From Mesorhizobium qingshengii (GTDB taxonomy: Bacteria > Pseudomonadota > Alphaproteobacteria > Rhizobiales > Rhizobiaceae), in contig NZ_JAPFQA010000001.1 in assembly GCF_027563465.1 (NCBI RefSeq), positions 682,001 through 746,000 on the forward strand: a stretch of DNA of 64,000 nucleotides, given 5' to 3'. Positions 48,252-57,192 of the stretch are shown here, piece by piece. Position 1 is the first letter of the stretch, and every line of letters begins with the position of its first letter. Below the pieces are notes generated by a model. It saw only the letters and a program-made list of their open reading frames with translations. It was not told where the DNA came from and ran no database searches. Made by a program: the position numbers and the translations under genes.

Positions 48252-49286
48252 TCAGCCGTGGGACCCGCTGGGCAGATCGCTCGCCGCGAGCGCCGTCGCA
48301 TGCTCGTCATCAGGCTGCTTGCCGTCGGCCCGGACCGAGAACTCCACCAGCACCGGAAGATGGTCCGAGCCTGTCTCCTCGAGCCTCGATGCGCCATGGA
48401 TCAGGACCGCTCCCTTGCTGAACACTTGGTCGATGGGCAAACCGGCAAAGCGTCGCAGGAAATCCGGCAACTTGATGTAGGTCCAGGTTGGTCCGGCGGA
48501 CGGCATGACGGTCAGCCCGCCGAGCGAGGCGACGCGCCGCACGGCGGCGCTCCATGGCACGGCGTTGCAGTCGCCCGCCATGATGGCGGTCTCGCCGAGC
48601 GATGAGAGCGTTTCCGTGAGTTCACCGATCTGCCAGGACTGCTCGCGTGGCCACGGCCAGCTGAGATGGATCGCGGCGACATCGACGCCAATGCCGCCGA
48701 AGTCGACGGTCGCTATCGCCATGGCGCCGCGCCGCTCGCAACGCGGCTTGGTGCCGGCGGCAAAGGGCCGCCGCGAGAGCAGCGCGACGCCGAATATGCC
48801 GTTGGGGTAAGAGCAAAGAATCCGGTAGGGATATGCGCTGCCGATATAGCCGAGCTCGGTCGTCCACATCGCCGACACCTCGTCAAGGGTGATCACGTCG
48901 GGATTGGTCCGGCCGATCAGCGACAGCACCTTCTTCGGCGTCGGATTGTCGTAGCGCAGATTCATCTGCAGCAGTCGGTAGACCGCGTGGTCCTCGCTTT
49001 TGGCTTCATAGGCCGCCTGAACCGGCCACGGGCTGGGCAGGGCGTTCAAGGTGGTGGCAAAGGCCGCCACGGCGAAAAGCAGCGCCGCGGCCGCTTGCAA
49101 CCGAAATGTCGTGGCCAACAGTGGCAGTGCGCAAAGCGCCATCAACACGGCCAGATGGACGCGGAAATGCGAAAAGGAGTCGAAGGCCGGATGCAGGTTG
49201 CCGAAGAACCCGGCCACCAGGGCAACCGAGATCGTCATCATCACGATGAATGCCAGTGAAGCCGCCTTGTCTCGACTGCGTCTCAT
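48252..49286 (-). CDS. Endonuclease/exonuclease/phosphatase family membrane protein
   Basis: 344 aa from the ATG at 49286. Three N-terminal membrane segments (about 9-80) precede an EEP-fold catalytic domain with GDCNAVPW (metal binding) and GSDHLPVLVEF near the end (catalytic His). The catalytic domain should face the periplasm. Proteins of this type are phosphatases or nucleases whose substrate cannot be predicted. Confidence 0.83.
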   Translation of the reverse strand: MRRSRDKAASLAFIVMMTISVALVAGFFGNLHPAFDSFSHFRVHLAVLMALCALPLLATTFRLQAAAALLFAVAAFATTLNALPSPWPVQAAYEAKSEDHAVYRLLQMNLRYDNPTPKKVLSLIGRTNPDVITLDEVSAMWTTELGYIGSAYPYRILCSYPNGIFGVALLSRRPFAAGTKPRCERRGAMAIATVDFGGIGVDVAAIHLSWPWPREQSWQIGELTETLSSLGETAIMAGDCNAVPWSAAVRRVASLGGLTVMPSAGPTWTYIKLPDFLRRFAGLPIDQVFSKGAVLIHGASRLEETGSDHLPVLVEFSVRADGKQPDDEHATALAASDLPSGSHG

Positions 49287-49393
49287 TGGGTCACGTCTGC
49301 ATGGGTTGCCAGATATGATACCGGCTCGGTTATCGGCAAGAATACGGCCCAATCAAGATGACGCAATGCCGCCCGGGCAACGCGCGGATCGTC

Positions 49394-50899
49394 TTACTGG
49401 AACGCCGTCTCCGAAAAACTCCTGAGCTTGCGCGAATGCAGCCGCTCCATCGGCATTTCGGACAGCTTCTCCATCGCCCTGATGCCGATGGTCAGATGCT
49501 GTGCCACCTGCCGCTTGTAGAATTCGGTCGCCATGCCCGGCAGCTTCAGTTCGCCATGCAGTGGTTTGTCCGAGACGCACAGCAGCGTGCCGTAAGGGAC
49601 GCGGAAGCGGAAGCCATTGGCGGCTATCGTCGCCGATTCCATGTCGAGCGCGATCGCGCGTGACTGCGACAGGCGTTGCACGGGTCCGCGCTGGTCGCGC
49701 AGTTCCCAGTTGCGGTTGTCGATGGTGGCGACGGTGCCGGTGCGCATGATGCGCTTGAGGTCATAGCCGGACAGGCCGGTGACTTCGGCGACGGCCTCCT
49801 GCAATGCCACCTGGATCTCGGCCAGCGGCGGGATCGGCACCCAGACCGGAAGATCGTCGTCGAGGACATGATCCTCGCGCACATAGGCGTGCGCCAGCAC
49901 GTAGTCGCCCAGCGCCTGGGTGTTGCGCAGCCCGGCGCAGTGACCGAGCATCACCCACGCATGCGGCCTCAGCACGGCGATATGGTCGGTGATCGTCTTG
50001 GCGTTGGAAGGCCCGACGCCGATATTGACCATGGTTATGCCGCCATGGTTCGGCTTCTTGAGATGATAGGCCGGCATCTGCGGCAGGCGCGGTGGCGCGA
50101 CGCCTTCGCTGGGCGCGCTCTGTCCGGCCTTGGTGACGACATTGCCCGGTTCGACAAATTCGGCATAGCCGTGGCCGCCTTCCGCCATCTGCGCCCGGGC
50201 ACGGGCGACGAACTCGTCGATGTAGAACTGGTAGTTGGTGAACAGCACGAAGTTCTGGAAATGCTGCGGCGTCGTCGCGGTGTAGTGAGACAGGCGGTGC
50301 AGGGAATAGTCGATGCGCTGCGCCGTGAAGGGCGCCAGCGGCCTCGGCTCGCCGAATGGCACTTCGAATGTGCCGTTGGCGATCTGGTCGTCGGTGCCGT
50401 CGAGGTCCGGTACATCGAACAGGTCGCGGATCGGCCGCTTGATGCGCTCGGCCGCCGCGCCGTCGACATGAGTGCCTTCGAGAAAGGCAAAATGCAGCGG
50501 GATGGGGGTGGTCGATTCCGACACGGTGACCGCGACGCCATGATTGCGCATGATCAGGCGCAGCTGCTCGACGAGGTAGCTTTCGAACAGGCCAGGCTGG
50601 GTGATGGTGGTCGAAAAATGCCCCGGCGTCGGCATATGCCCGTAGGCCTGCCGCGAGTCGATCTGGGTGAACGAGTTGGTGGTGACGCCGATCTCCGGAT
50701 AGAAGGCGCGGTAGCGTTTGCTGTTGTCGCCGCCCGCCGCGGCAAGCGCCGCAAAGGAGTCGCGCAGGAACCTGGTGTTGCGGTCGTAAAGCGCTTGCAG
50801 CGCCGCGACGGCTTTTTCGGCGCTGTTAAAGCTTTGCCGGCCAAAAGGCTCCGGCATGACGACAGATTCGATGGCTTGAGGGTAGATTCGCTTTTCCAT
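49394..50899 (-). CDS. amn: AMP nucleosidase
   Basis: 501 aa. The N-terminal DUF4865-like domain and the C-terminal nucleoside phosphorylase-like domain match AMP nucleosidase, which splits AMP to adenine and ribose 5-phosphate. Typical stretches are MVNIGVGPSNAKTITDHIAVLRP and LDMESATIAANGFRFRVPYGTLL. It is a single gene starting at ATG 50899 with an inverted repeat directly upstream. Confidence 0.93.
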   Translation of the reverse strand: MEKRIYPQAIESVVMPEPFGRQSFNSAEKAVAALQALYDRNTRFLRDSFAALAAAGGDNSKRYRAFYPEIGVTTNSFTQIDSRQAYGHMPTPGHFSTTITQPGLFESYLVEQLRLIMRNHGVAVTVSESTTPIPLHFAFLEGTHVDGAAAERIKRPIRDLFDVPDLDGTDDQIANGTFEVPFGEPRPLAPFTAQRIDYSLHRLSHYTATTPQHFQNFVLFTNYQFYIDEFVARARAQMAEGGHGYAEFVEPGNVVTKAGQSAPSEGVAPPRLPQMPAYHLKKPNHGGITMVNIGVGPSNAKTITDHIAVLRPHAWVMLGHCAGLRNTQALGDYVLAHAYVREDHVLDDDLPVWVPIPPLAEIQVALQEAVAEVTGLSGYDLKRIMRTGTVATIDNRNWELRDQRGPVQRLSQSRAIALDMESATIAANGFRFRVPYGTLLCVSDKPLHGELKLPGMATEFYKRQVAQHLTIGIRAMEKLSEMPMERLHSRKLRSFSETAFQ

Positions 50900-50915
50900 G
50901 TCTCAATATAGAGAC
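50900..50915. promoter_or_regulatory. Inverted repeat at the amn start
   Basis: Arms gtctc and gagac enclose aatata directly before the amn start codon, overlapping the expected ribosome-binding position. It could be an operator or a small 5' leader hairpin limiting translation. Confidence 0.3.
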
Positions 50916-50973
50916 TTGGACGACAGGTTGGGAGGGGTGTCGCGACCGAAGGCGGCCAAAGCGTCGTTTTTCT

Positions 50974-51168
50974 TCAACCGCGCTGCAGGCTGACCAGGAG
51001 CACGAAGCCGACGCCGGTCTTCTTCAGGGCCGGTGCGTCGATCGTCGAGCCGGCATCGGCACGCATCATCGGCACGGCCAGGACCGGAGCGGCCAGAACC
51101 ATCAGGATGAGCACCGCCCGCGGCAGAAGCCGAAGGGTCTTGAGAGCGTTGGCGCCGATGCGGTTCAT
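50974..51168 (-). CDS. Small hypothetical membrane protein (64 aa)
   Basis: 64 aa. A basic N-terminus (MNRIGANALKTLRLLPRA) is followed by a hydrophobic segment (about 18-34, VLILMVLAAPVLAVPMM) and a short exported tail with a second hydrophobic patch (GVGFVLLVSL). No family recognised. Weak ribosome site. It lies 39 bases downstream of the 52-aa gene in the same direction. Confidence 0.5.
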   Translation of the reverse strand: MNRIGANALKTLRLLPRAVLILMVLAAPVLAVPMMRADAGSTIDAPALKKTGVGFVLLVSLQRG

Positions 51169-51207
51169 GGTGTTCTGCTTTTCTTTTCGAGATCTTGGTT
51201 CTTTGGT

Positions 51208-51366
51208 TCAGTTGCGAAGGTGGGTGGGGCAGCCGAGGCGGCAGGTCCTGGAGCTGGCTTCGTCCCAGGCGCGGGCCGGACGACCGGCTTCGGCGACGAG
51301 GATGGCGAAGAACATTCCAAACAGGCTCATCAGCAGGCAGACGATGGTGAAGCGGCGGGCGAGCAT
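51208..51366 (-). CDS. Very small membrane or secreted protein (52 aa)
   Basis: 52 aa, encoded from the ATG at 51366, found by reading the strand directly. The start has a strong ribosome site (gaaggag, about ten bases upstream). Residues 1-25 form a hydrophobic anchor or signal (RRFTIVCLLMSLFGMFFAIL). The tail has two cysteines (RTCRLGCPTHLRN) that could form a disulfide or bind metal. No family recognised. It precedes the 64-aa gene, so they may form a two-gene unit. The convergent gap to its left holds no other gene. Confidence 0.55.
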   Translation of the reverse strand: MLARRFTIVCLLMSLFGMFFAILVAEAGRPARAWDEASSRTCRLGCPTHLRN

Positions 51367-51536
51367 TGGGTCGTGTCTCCTTCAACACGCGGGAGAATGC
51401 CCGAGCGCGACTGAACCGGCTCTGATGCCGGCGTTCATCTGCGGTTCAAATTGGTTGACGGTGTTTTTGATGGCGCCGGCGTCGGCCCCGACGGTACGAG
51501 AGTGGCCGAAGCGGGCGTGCCGCGCTTCGATAAACG

Positions 51537-51560
51537 AAAACGGGGCCCGTCGGGGCCCCG
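51537..51560 (-). terminator. Rho-independent terminator after the DUF2147 gene
   Basis: Arms cggggccc (51541-51548) and gggccccg (51553-51560) are perfect, and on the minus strand the stem runs into TTTT (51537-51540). It begins 26 bases after the DUF2147 stop codon. Confidence 0.85.
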
Positions 51561-51586
51561 TCGTCATCTCGCAAGCATGCGGCAGA

Positions 51587-51931
51587 TCAGAGCTTGTGCC
51601 AGGTCTGGCTCTTGCAGATCAGCCCGCCGAGCACGCAGCCGCTCATCTTGAGCGAAGTGCCGGAAACCGACGCTTTGCCCGAATAGGTCTTGTCGCTTTC
51701 CGGGTCGGTTATGGTGCCAGTATACTTGTTGTCACCGGCCACCTTGAACGAGCCGATGTTCTTGCCGGCATATTTGCCCGACTTCAGCGTGATGGAAAAC
51801 GTACTGCCGCCGCCCGTGATGGCGGCCGTTGAGCCGGCCTGGGTTTTCCAGTTGCCTTCGATCGGATCAGCCCACGCCGCACCCGCCATGATCAACGTGG
51901 CCGCAAGTGCCAGGCTCACTTTTCGAAACAT
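51587..51931 (-). CDS. DUF2147 family secreted protein
   Basis: 114 aa. A signal peptide ends near residue 21 (ALAATLIMAGAAWA). The mature part starts DPIEGNWKTQAG, the classic DUF2147 opening, and continues as a small beta barrel with two cysteines (MSGCVLGGLICKSQTW). The function of the family is unknown. Excellent ribosome site (gggagg, about seven bases before the ATG) and its own terminator, so it is monocistronic. Confidence 0.9.
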   Translation of the reverse strand: MFRKVSLALAATLIMAGAAWADPIEGNWKTQAGSTAAITGGGSTFSITLKSGKYAGKNIGSFKVAGDNKYTGTITDPESDKTYSGKASVSGTSLKMSGCVLGGLICKSQTWHKL

Positions 51932-52378
51932 GCTCTTCCTCCCTTTGGATATCCGGCTGGATGCTCCGCCTCGCCGGTCTGCCGTTTACGCAAACGTAAG
52001 TTAATCCAGCTCCCGGCAAAACAAAAGCGGTGCCGCTGCGGAAGACTTCGGGATTTTAAAGCGTCTGAATGCGCCCCGTTGGCGAGAAACTGAAACGATC
52101 GGCACATTGGCTTTGTCTCTCGTGGTTAGCGGAGTGTTGATGTCAGCCGCTAAAATTTTCGTCGAATTTTGTGCAAACGGGCTGAGTTGCTGGCTTCGTA
52201 TCCTTAACGAATTCCGCGTTTACCTCTTGTTTTAGCTTTGTTTTCCTCAAATTAAGCACGCCATTTAACGACGGATTCAAGCCTGCACGGCATTCTCGAA
52301 AGCATCGAAAGAGCGGCCCGGCAAGACAAACGGAGGCAGCTCTCGGGAGCCAGACAGGGCCAGAACAGGGGATTGAAA
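51932..52378. other. Divergent intergenic region between DUF2147 and Sel1-like genes
   Basis: 447 bases without a gene, more AT-rich than the surroundings, especially 52130-52260. It contains the inverted repeat at 51986-51999 upstream of the DUF2147 gene. Promoters for both genes should lie here. Confidence 0.45.
51986..51999. promoter_or_regulatory. Inverted repeat upstream of DUF2147 gene
   Basis: Arms ttacg and cgtaa flank caaa, about 55 bases before the DUF2147 start codon. Symmetry and distance suit an operator; the protein is not known. Confidence 0.3.
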
Positions 52379-52645
52379 ATGGCACGTTTTGAAATGCTTG
52401 AAGCAGGCTTCGGCGCCATGGGGGCAACTGCCCAGGCCGACATTCTTTTTGAGCTGGGAATGATGTATGCGACTGGCCGCGATTGCGAGACCGATGTCGT
52501 TGCCGCCCACAAATGGTTCAACATTGCCGCCATCAAGGGTTCGGCCCGCGCCGCGGAATTGCGCTCGGAACTGTCGGCCGCCATGTCGAAGGTGGAGATT
52601 GCCAAGGCGCTGCGCGAAGCCCGCGAATGGATGACCATGCACTGA
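52379..52645 (+). CDS. Sel1-repeat-like small protein
   Basis: 88 aa from the ATG at 52379. A single Sel1-type helical hairpin is clear: FELGMMYATGRDCETDVVAAHKWFNIAA, followed by a second helical half (KGSARAAELRSELSAAMSKVEIAKALREAREW). Sel1 repeats mediate protein contacts. No signal peptide. It lies alone. Confidence 0.8.
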   Translation: MARFEMLEAGFGAMGATAQADILFELGMMYATGRDCETDVVAAHKWFNIAAIKGSARAAELRSELSAAMSKVEIAKALREAREWMTMH

Positions 52646-53029
52646 GATCCGTCCACAGACCTATCGAAGACAGGGAAGCTCCGGGATCAAGACCGCACAG
52701 ACGGCCAGACCCGGCGGAATAGAAGGCCGCGCAAGACGGTCAACGACGTAAGGAAAAGAACGCGGCAGGCCAGCAAGGCCGATCCGTGCGACACGGGGAA
52801 GGCGAGCGGGATTTTTTGGCGCGGCGCGCTTGGAAATTGCTCGACGGCAAAAGAGCCATGACCAGCCGGAACAAGGCTGGCATGGCTTTTTGGCGTGGCT
52901 GAGGTCACGCAGGCCCAATCGAGTGCCGCCAATGCGCCTAGACAGGCCCAGCGAAGGATGAAATTGTCCCGCCTCTCTGGAAGAAGCGCGGCCGGGGCGG
53001 CCGCGCGTGAGTGGAGGAGTTCTATTGTC
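52646..53029. other. Intergenic region upstream of the LivK-like gene
   Basis: 384 bases without a convincing gene of its own; the long open frame reaching back to 52895 is not used by the binding protein. It carries an eight-pair hairpin at 52986-53006 just before the ribosome site. Confidence 0.4.
52986..53006 (+). promoter_or_regulatory. Hairpin directly before the LivK-like gene
   Basis: Arms gcgcggcc and ggccgcgc pair around ggggc, 24 bases before the ATG and just upstream of the gtggaggag ribosome site. It could affect translation or mRNA stability. Confidence 0.35.
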
Positions 53030-54151
53030 ATGAAGAAAACGAGTATTTTGAGCGCGGCCGTTTTTGGCCTGATGATGAGTGCGCCGGTCGCGTTCGCCGA
53101 CGACATCACCTTTTCGGTGGTCGGCCCGATGACCGGGCAGCTCGCCACCATCGGCGATCAGTTCAAGCAGGGCGCACAGGCCGCTGCCGACGCGATCAAC
53201 GCGGCAGGCGGTGTCGGTGGTCGCCAGATCAAGCTCGACATCGAGGACGACCAGTGTGATCCCAAGCAGGCCGTGTCGGTCGCCAACCGCATCGTGGCCG
53301 ATGGCGTCAAGTTCATCGACGGTCATGCTTGCTCGGGCTCGAGTATTCCGGCCTCTGCTGTCTATGCCGAAGCCGGCGCCCTGATGATGAGCCCGGCCTC
53401 TTCGAACCCGGTGCTGACCGACGCGGCGGCCAAGGCCGGCTGGCCGACCATCATGCGCCTCTATACGCGTGACGATGCGCAGGGCGCCTTCATCGGCCCG
53501 TGGATCGCCAAGAAGTACGCCGGCAAGAACGTCGTCGTCCTGCACGACAAGAGCGCCTACGGACAGGGCGTGGCTGACGCCGTCAAGGCAACCATGAATG
53601 CCGGCGGCCTCAAGGAGGTGGACTACGAAGGCATCAATGCTGGCGAGAAGGATTACTCGGCCCTCGTCACCAAGCTGAAGGATCTGAAGGCCGACGTCGT
53701 CTATTTCGGCGGCTACCACCCTGAGGCTGGCCTGATCCTGCGCCAGTCGGCGGAGCAGAACGTCAAGTTCCAGCTGATCATGCCGGATTCGATCGCCTCG
53801 CCGGAATTCTGGCAGGTTGCCGGCCCGGCCGGCGAAGGCACCATGTTCGTATTCCCGTCGGATCCGCAGGCAAAGCCTGAAGCCAAGGCCGCGGTCGAGA
53901 AGATCAAGGCGAGCGGCTTCGTGCCGGAAGGCTTCACGCTGTTCTCCTATGCCGTGATCCAGGCCTTCGCCGAGGGCGTCAAGCGCGCCGGCAGCGACGA
54001 TCCGGCCAAGGTTGCCGAAGCGTTGAAGAACGGCACGCCGATCAGCACGGTTGTCGGTGATGTCACCTTCGACGAGAAGGGCGATCTCAAGAATGCCAGC
54101 TACGACATCAACCAGTGGCACGACGGCAAATACGCGCCGATCGCGCAGTAA
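53030..54151 (+). CDS. Branched-chain amino acid ABC transporter substrate-binding protein (LivK-like)
   Basis: 373 aa. A signal peptide (about 1-24) precedes a type 1 periplasmic binding domain that starts ITFSVVGPMTGQLATIGDQ and contains GHACSGSSIPASAVYAE and the VYFGGYHPEAGLI segment typical of LivJ/LivK proteins. It captures leucine, isoleucine, valine or related amino acids for a LivHMGF importer; no permease or ATPase genes are adjacent. The ATG at 53030 follows ggaggag. A strong terminator follows the gene, so it is transcribed alone. Confidence 0.9.
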   Translation: MKKTSILSAAVFGLMMSAPVAFADDITFSVVGPMTGQLATIGDQFKQGAQAAADAINAAGGVGGRQIKLDIEDDQCDPKQAVSVANRIVADGVKFIDGHACSGSSIPASAVYAEAGALMMSPASSNPVLTDAAAKAGWPTIMRLYTRDDAQGAFIGPWIAKKYAGKNVVVLHDKSAYGQGVADAVKATMNAGGLKEVDYEGINAGEKDYSALVTKLKDLKADVVYFGGYHPEAGLILRQSAEQNVKFQLIMPDSIASPEFWQVAGPAGEGTMFVFPSDPQAKPEAKAAVEKIKASGFVPEGFTLFSYAVIQAFAEGVKRAGSDDPAKVAEALKNGTPISTVVGDVTFDEKGDLKNASYDINQWHDGKYAPIAQ

Positions 54152-54186
54152 TCGCTGACGTCGCTCCGGCGACCAGATAACCAGAG

Positions 54187-54213
54187 AAATGGCCGGGTTC
54201 ATCCCGGCCATTT
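54187..54213 (+). terminator. Rho-independent terminator after the LivK-like gene
   Basis: Arms aaatggccggg (54187-54197) and cccggccattt (54203-54213) are perfect 11-base complements around ttcat. The stem ends in three T residues and is followed by gtcattg. Confidence 0.88.
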
Positions 54214-54739
54214 GTCATTGAAGAGATACTGGCTGACGCAGACGCGGTTGACGGCATTAACCACCGTCCGACAAGGCGGCGCCAAAACCCATGTGGCGGG
54301 TTTACCCCATGGAAGATCGCCAACACAGATTTATTGTCACGTGGAGACCGGCGGAACGTGGGCCGTTTGGGACCGCATCACCGATGCTCCGGCAAGCTTG
54401 GGAGGACGTGAGCCACTTGGCTGCACATCCCAGCGAGCAAACGTTGCGGAAAGCGTGCTGACGCGAATCTGCGATGACGGATTGGATGCGCTCGCCGTTC
54501 GCATATCAGGAATAGCCGTCGGCGTTTCACTTTCGGCCTGGTCTTCTCGACCCGGACCTTGTCGCCAATCTCCCTGGTCATGGCGAACGCGTTGGCCTTG
54601 TCCTTCGCAATCAGCACAGTTTGCCAATGCGGCGCCGCGAACGCGTTTGGGATAGATCGCCCCTGATAAGCTTTATCGCAATTTAACTAATGTAGGACAC
54701 TCTACTGGAAGGCATTCTACCGACTGCGGGAGGATTGGA
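54214..54739. other. Gene-poor junction region
   Basis: 526 bases without a convincing gene. Overlapping frames of 79-147 codons exist on both strands, none with a recognisable family, clear ribosome site or uniform codon use. One plus-strand stretch (about 54340-54410) reads TGGTWAVWDRITDAPASLGG, reminiscent of a small rhizobial hypothetical family, but it decays afterwards. The motif gaacgcgtt occurs twice (near 54584 and 54640). I read this as degraded DNA at a rearrangement boundary. Confidence 0.4.
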
Positions 54740-55039
54740 ATGACTGAGCTTATCGACGACGAAGATGTGCTTCCCAAAATCCGCCCAACCGCCCGCTGGC
54801 GCGCTGTGGCTTTGACGGCAATACAGTTTGCACCACCGGCCATCTCAATAGGATGTGCCATCCTGGCCGGTTATTTCACGTATAGAGGCGCCAACCAAAA
54901 ACCGCCCGCGGACGTCGCGGCGCTGGCCGTGTCAATACTAAGATCAGGGGATGCCTCCCCCGAAATGAGAGATTGGGCAACGGAGGCTCTGGGAATACAG
55001 ACCGACATTCGAATGCCGGCCAGATTTGTCCAGCAATGA
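54740..55039 (+). CDS. Hypothetical single-pass membrane protein
   Basis: 99 aa preceded by a good ribosome site (gggaggattgga). A charged start (TELIDDEDVLPKIRPTARWRAV) is followed by one or two membrane segments (about 23-48, LTAIQFAPPAISIGCAILAGYFTY) and a C-terminal helical part (EMRDWATEALGIQTDIRMPA). No family recognised. The composition differs from the flanking core genes, so it may be a recent arrival. Confidence 0.6.
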   Translation: MTELIDDEDVLPKIRPTARWRAVALTAIQFAPPAISIGCAILAGYFTYRGANQKPPADVAALAVSILRSGDASPEMRDWATEALGIQTDIRMPARFVQQ

Positions 55040-55160
55040 CAGGTCGGGAACTTGCGCCAAGGCAACCCGACGAACTTTGCCGCGTGACGACGACGATTGG
55101 ATCGTGGCCGGGTTAGTCCCTGCTATTCTTGCTTGCGATCCGTCGTCCGCTTCCGAACGG

Positions 55161-57143
55161 TCAGTTCGCAGCAGCGGTCGAAGCGCTCGGCTCCTCGACG
55201 AATCGCACCAGCACTGTCCCGTCGGTCACCTGTGCTCCCTCGGCCGCGATCTCGGCGATCACTCCGTCGTGCGGCGCGGCGATGGTGTGCTCCATCTTCA
55301 TCGCCTCGAGGATCAGCAGCGGCTGGCCCTTGGTCACGGCATCGCCTCGTGCCGCACGCACCAGCTTGACCAGCCCGGGCATCGGCGCACGCAGGCTGCC
55401 GGTGGCGCCAGCCGCCTCATCGGCTCTCGCCAACGGGTCCGTGACTGTGAAAGTATAGCCGACGGCGCCTTCGAATACGGTGACGTGGCCTGGCCAGAGG
55501 GCGAGGCCAGGAACGGCGCGAAGATCATGCGAATTGGTGCTGTCATAGGGTGCATCGAGCGCCACCTGGAACCGCCCGTCCGGCCGCATCGAAACCCGCG
55601 CCACGATATCATCTTCGCCGAATTTCAGCCGTGAGCGCCGCGCCACGCTGTGGAAATGCGCATAGCCAGCAAGCGAAGACCATGGCTCGTTGGACAGTGG
55701 CAGTGCTCCCGCGCCAGAGGCCGCAAGGGCGGCCGCGGCGATGGTTCCGCCGCTCGGCGGCGCGACCTCGGTCAGCGCCGGCTGGTGCCTGGCGATCAGG
55801 CCGGTATCGACATCGCCTGCGGAAAAGTCCGGATCAGCGACAAGAGCGGCGAGAAAGGCGGTGTTGACGGTCGAGCCGGCGATCTCGGTTCGCGACAGCG
55901 CGGCGCCGAGCGCCTTCAGCGCCGTCGGTCTGTCCTTTGCGTGGACGACCAGCTTGGCGATCATCGGATCGTAGTAGGGTGAGATGGCATCGCCGGCCCG
56001 CACGCCGGTCTCGATGCGCATGGTAGCGCCTTCGGGAGCGGCGTCCGGAAATTTCAGATGGTGCAGCGTGCCAGTCGCGGGCAAAAACCCTTTCGCCGCA
56101 TCCTCGGCGTAGATGCGCGCCTCGAAGGCATGGCCGTCGAGCGTGATCTCGCTTTGCGTCTTCGGCAGTTTCTCGCCGGAAGCGACCTTGAGCTGCCACT
56201 CGACCAGATCGGTGCCGGTGACCATTTCGGTCACGGGGTGCTCGACCTGCAGGCGGGTGTTCATTTCCATGAACCAGAAGCGGTCGGCTTTCAGGCCTTG
56301 CGAGGCATCGACGATGAACTCGACGGTGCCGGCGCCGGAATAGCCGATCGCCTTGGCGGCTTTTACCGCCGCCTCCGTCATCGCCTTGCGCAGCGCTTCC
56401 GTCATGCCGGGGGCAGGAGCCTCCTCGATCACCTTCTGGTGGCGGCGCTGCGCCGAGCAGTCGCGCTCATAGAGGTGAACCGCATTGCCGAAATTGTCGC
56501 CGAACACCTGCACTTCGATGTGCCGCGGCTTGTCGACATATTTTTCGACCAGCACGCGGTCGTCGCCGAAGGCGGCCTTTGCCTCGCGCCGCGCGCCGGA
56601 CAGAGCCTCGGAAAACTCATCGGGATGCTCGACCCGCCGCATGCCCTTGCCGCCGCCGCCGGCGCGCGCCTTGATCAGCACGGGATAGCCGATCTCGCGC
56701 GCCTTGGAGGCAAGCAGCACGATCTCCTGCGCCTCGCCATGATAGCCCGGCACCACCGGCACACCGGCCTCTTCCATCAGCCGCTTGGCGGCGTCCTTCA
56801 GTCCCATGGCGCGGATCGAGGCCGCCGACGGGCCGATGAAGGTGAGCCCCGCTGCTTCCACCTGGTCGACGAAATCGGGGTTTTCCGACAGGAAGCCGTA
56901 ACCGGGATGAATGGCCTGCGCGCCCGTCGCCAGCGCCGCGGCGACAATCCTGTCGCCGCGCAGATAGCTTTCGCCAACAGGCGAGGCGCCGATATGAACC
57001 GCCTCGTCGGCCATCTCGACATGCAGGGATGTCGCGTCGGCATCCGAATAGACGGCGACAGTGCGCACGCCGAGCTTTCGTGCCGTGCGAATGACACGGC
57101 ATGCGATCTCGCCCCGATTGGCGATCAGGATCTTGCCGAACAT
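55161..57143 (-). CDS. mccA: Methylcrotonyl-CoA carboxylase biotin-containing subunit
   Basis: 660 aa from the ATG at 57143, preceded by gggaggctcc. It contains the biotin carboxylase part (MFGKILIANRGEIACRVIRT, ATP-grasp AGGGGKGMR, RDCSAQRRHQKVIEEAPAP) and a C-terminal biotinyl domain with the biotinylated lysine in EAMKMEHT. Together with mccB it carboxylates 3-methylcrotonyl-CoA in leucine breakdown. Methylcrotonyl rather than propionyl specificity is inferred from the neighbouring ivd. It is separated from mccB by a macro-domain gene and three secreted paralogues. Confidence 0.9.
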   Translation of the reverse strand: MFGKILIANRGEIACRVIRTARKLGVRTVAVYSDADATSLHVEMADEAVHIGASPVGESYLRGDRIVAAALATGAQAIHPGYGFLSENPDFVDQVEAAGLTFIGPSAASIRAMGLKDAAKRLMEEAGVPVVPGYHGEAQEIVLLASKAREIGYPVLIKARAGGGGKGMRRVEHPDEFSEALSGARREAKAAFGDDRVLVEKYVDKPRHIEVQVFGDNFGNAVHLYERDCSAQRRHQKVIEEAPAPGMTEALRKAMTEAAVKAAKAIGYSGAGTVEFIVDASQGLKADRFWFMEMNTRLQVEHPVTEMVTGTDLVEWQLKVASGEKLPKTQSEITLDGHAFEARIYAEDAAKGFLPATGTLHHLKFPDAAPEGATMRIETGVRAGDAISPYYDPMIAKLVVHAKDRPTALKALGAALSRTEIAGSTVNTAFLAALVADPDFSAGDVDTGLIARHQPALTEVAPPSGGTIAAAALAASGAGALPLSNEPWSSLAGYAHFHSVARRSRLKFGEDDIVARVSMRPDGRFQVALDAPYDSTNSHDLRAVPGLALWPGHVTVFEGAVGYTFTVTDPLARADEAAGATGSLRAPMPGLVKLVRAARGDAVTKGQPLLILEAMKMEHTIAAPHDGVIAEIAAEGAQVTDGTVLVRFVEEPSASTAAAN

Positions 57144-57192
57144 GGAGCCTCCCGGGTTTGCCTCGGCCGGCGCCAGCCTGGCAGGCGCCTGC

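Noticed and set aside
54212..54655. 147-codon plus-strand frame after the LivK-like gene
   Set aside because: Begins inside the terminator stem, lacks a ribosome site and loses plausible composition in the second half. The opposite-strand frames are no better.
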